Assembly (NCBI GenBank): GCA_963575745.1
Contig: CAUYUJ010016477.1
Location: 211,907-275,906 of the forward strand
Direction: 5' to 3'
Length of the DNA: 64,000 bases
Origin: Prorocentrum cordatum
Taxonomy: Eukaryota; Sar; Dinophyceae; Prorocentrales; Prorocentraceae
Shown piece after piece: positions 63,603-64,000 of this stretch. Numbering within the stretch: position 1 is the first letter of the stretch; each line of letters opens with the position of its first letter. Both the position numbers and the translations under genes were made by a program. The notes under the pieces were generated by a model. That model had not been told where the DNA came from and made no database searches. It saw only the letters and a list, made by a program, of their open reading frames with translations.

Positions 63603-64000
63603 TGGAGTCTCTGCCTGATCGCGTAGCGATATATTCCGCTCGACCGCACGGTGCGGTTCCACCTTCCACTCAGAAGGCCTTCGACAGCAGGGAGTGGTTC
63701 AACGCGTCGACGCTGAGGAAATGGCTGCACCGAGAGCTGAGAGGAGGTCTCCAACCTCCCTGCCGCCGTCCTGCTTCGTCGGTGTGTTCCTACTTGTAGA
63801 CTCCCATTTCCATTCGTAACGTTGAGTACGACCGACTCCAACCTGTGTGTGAATCCATCTCCCATTACTGCCTTGTGATGCGGCCGCCAGGTGTGCAACG
63901 CGTCGCACGAAAGGCTGGGATTTCCGTCTCATGGACCGTGTGATGCATTCATCTTCAAATTCCTTCTGTTCTGCAGCTCGCTCGCGGAGAAACGCTTCCA
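63603..64000. other. Unrecognised stretch to the window end
   Basis: No gene or repeat was recognised. Confidence 0.4.

Overview
The window looks like nuclear DNA of a dinoflagellate, probably a free-living or symbiotic core dinoflagellate such as Prorocentrum or Symbiodiniaceae. The reasons are the high GC content, the near absence of ordinary single-copy genes, the dense satellites and microsatellites, and three mobile-gene types whose protein motifs match families abundant in dinoflagellate genomes. These are a PIF1-like helicase multi-domain gene and two tyrosine-recombinase (YR) retrotransposons. The species is inferred, not shown. No rRNA, tRNA, CRISPR array or dinoflagellate spliced-leader sequence was found.

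Layout. 1-6.5 kb: short GC-rich tandem repeats (AAGATGGCC-type words) with embedded small hairpin elements. 6.9-14.9 kb, minus strand: a decayed PIF1-like helicase gene with a Helitron-like N-terminal part. It is broken into many frames and has mutated Walker A, Walker B and GD-QL-type motifs. 16-22.2 kb: more GC words, a 90-bp satellite in two blocks, a 14-bp satellite that reverses orientation, and long (GGA)n and (CAT)n runs. 22.2-26.4 kb: mostly unrecognised sequence. 26.4-28.7 kb: a duplicated segment carrying GAT/GCT arrays. 30.5-31.3 kb: a 5'-truncated, polyadenylated retrocopy flanked by a 17-bp target duplication, inserted into the tip of a small inverted-repeat (MITE-like) element. 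33-34.5 kb: CGT microsatellites and a degenerate CCCTTGA-type repeat.

The two best-defined objects are on the minus strand. Element 1 (34,591-40,864) and element 2 (44,662-53,417) each have split direct repeats in the order A1 - ORFs - B1 - A2 - B2, the arrangement known from Ngaro/PAT-type YR retrotransposons. Element 1 encodes a small single-pass membrane protein, a gag-like region, reverse transcriptase and RNase H, a tyrosine recombinase with R-K-H-R-W-Y residues, and a terminal cytosine-C5-methyltransferase-like domain. Element 2 encodes a gag-like protein, RT-RNase H and a YR. It also has a 245-bp tandem array in its 5' region, a ~65-residue domain repeated at the start of both gag and YR, and one 25-bp hairpin motif at both intergenic junctions. 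Both elements have single-base frame changes and are probably decayed, or are sequenced with errors.

53.4-64 kb: further GC words and microsatellites, a 42-bp repeat, and a 2.7-kb array of the same 14-bp satellite seen at 18 kb. This second array is bounded by 16-bp inverted repeats and contains a 78-bp higher-order unit. The rest is unrecognised non-coding sequence.
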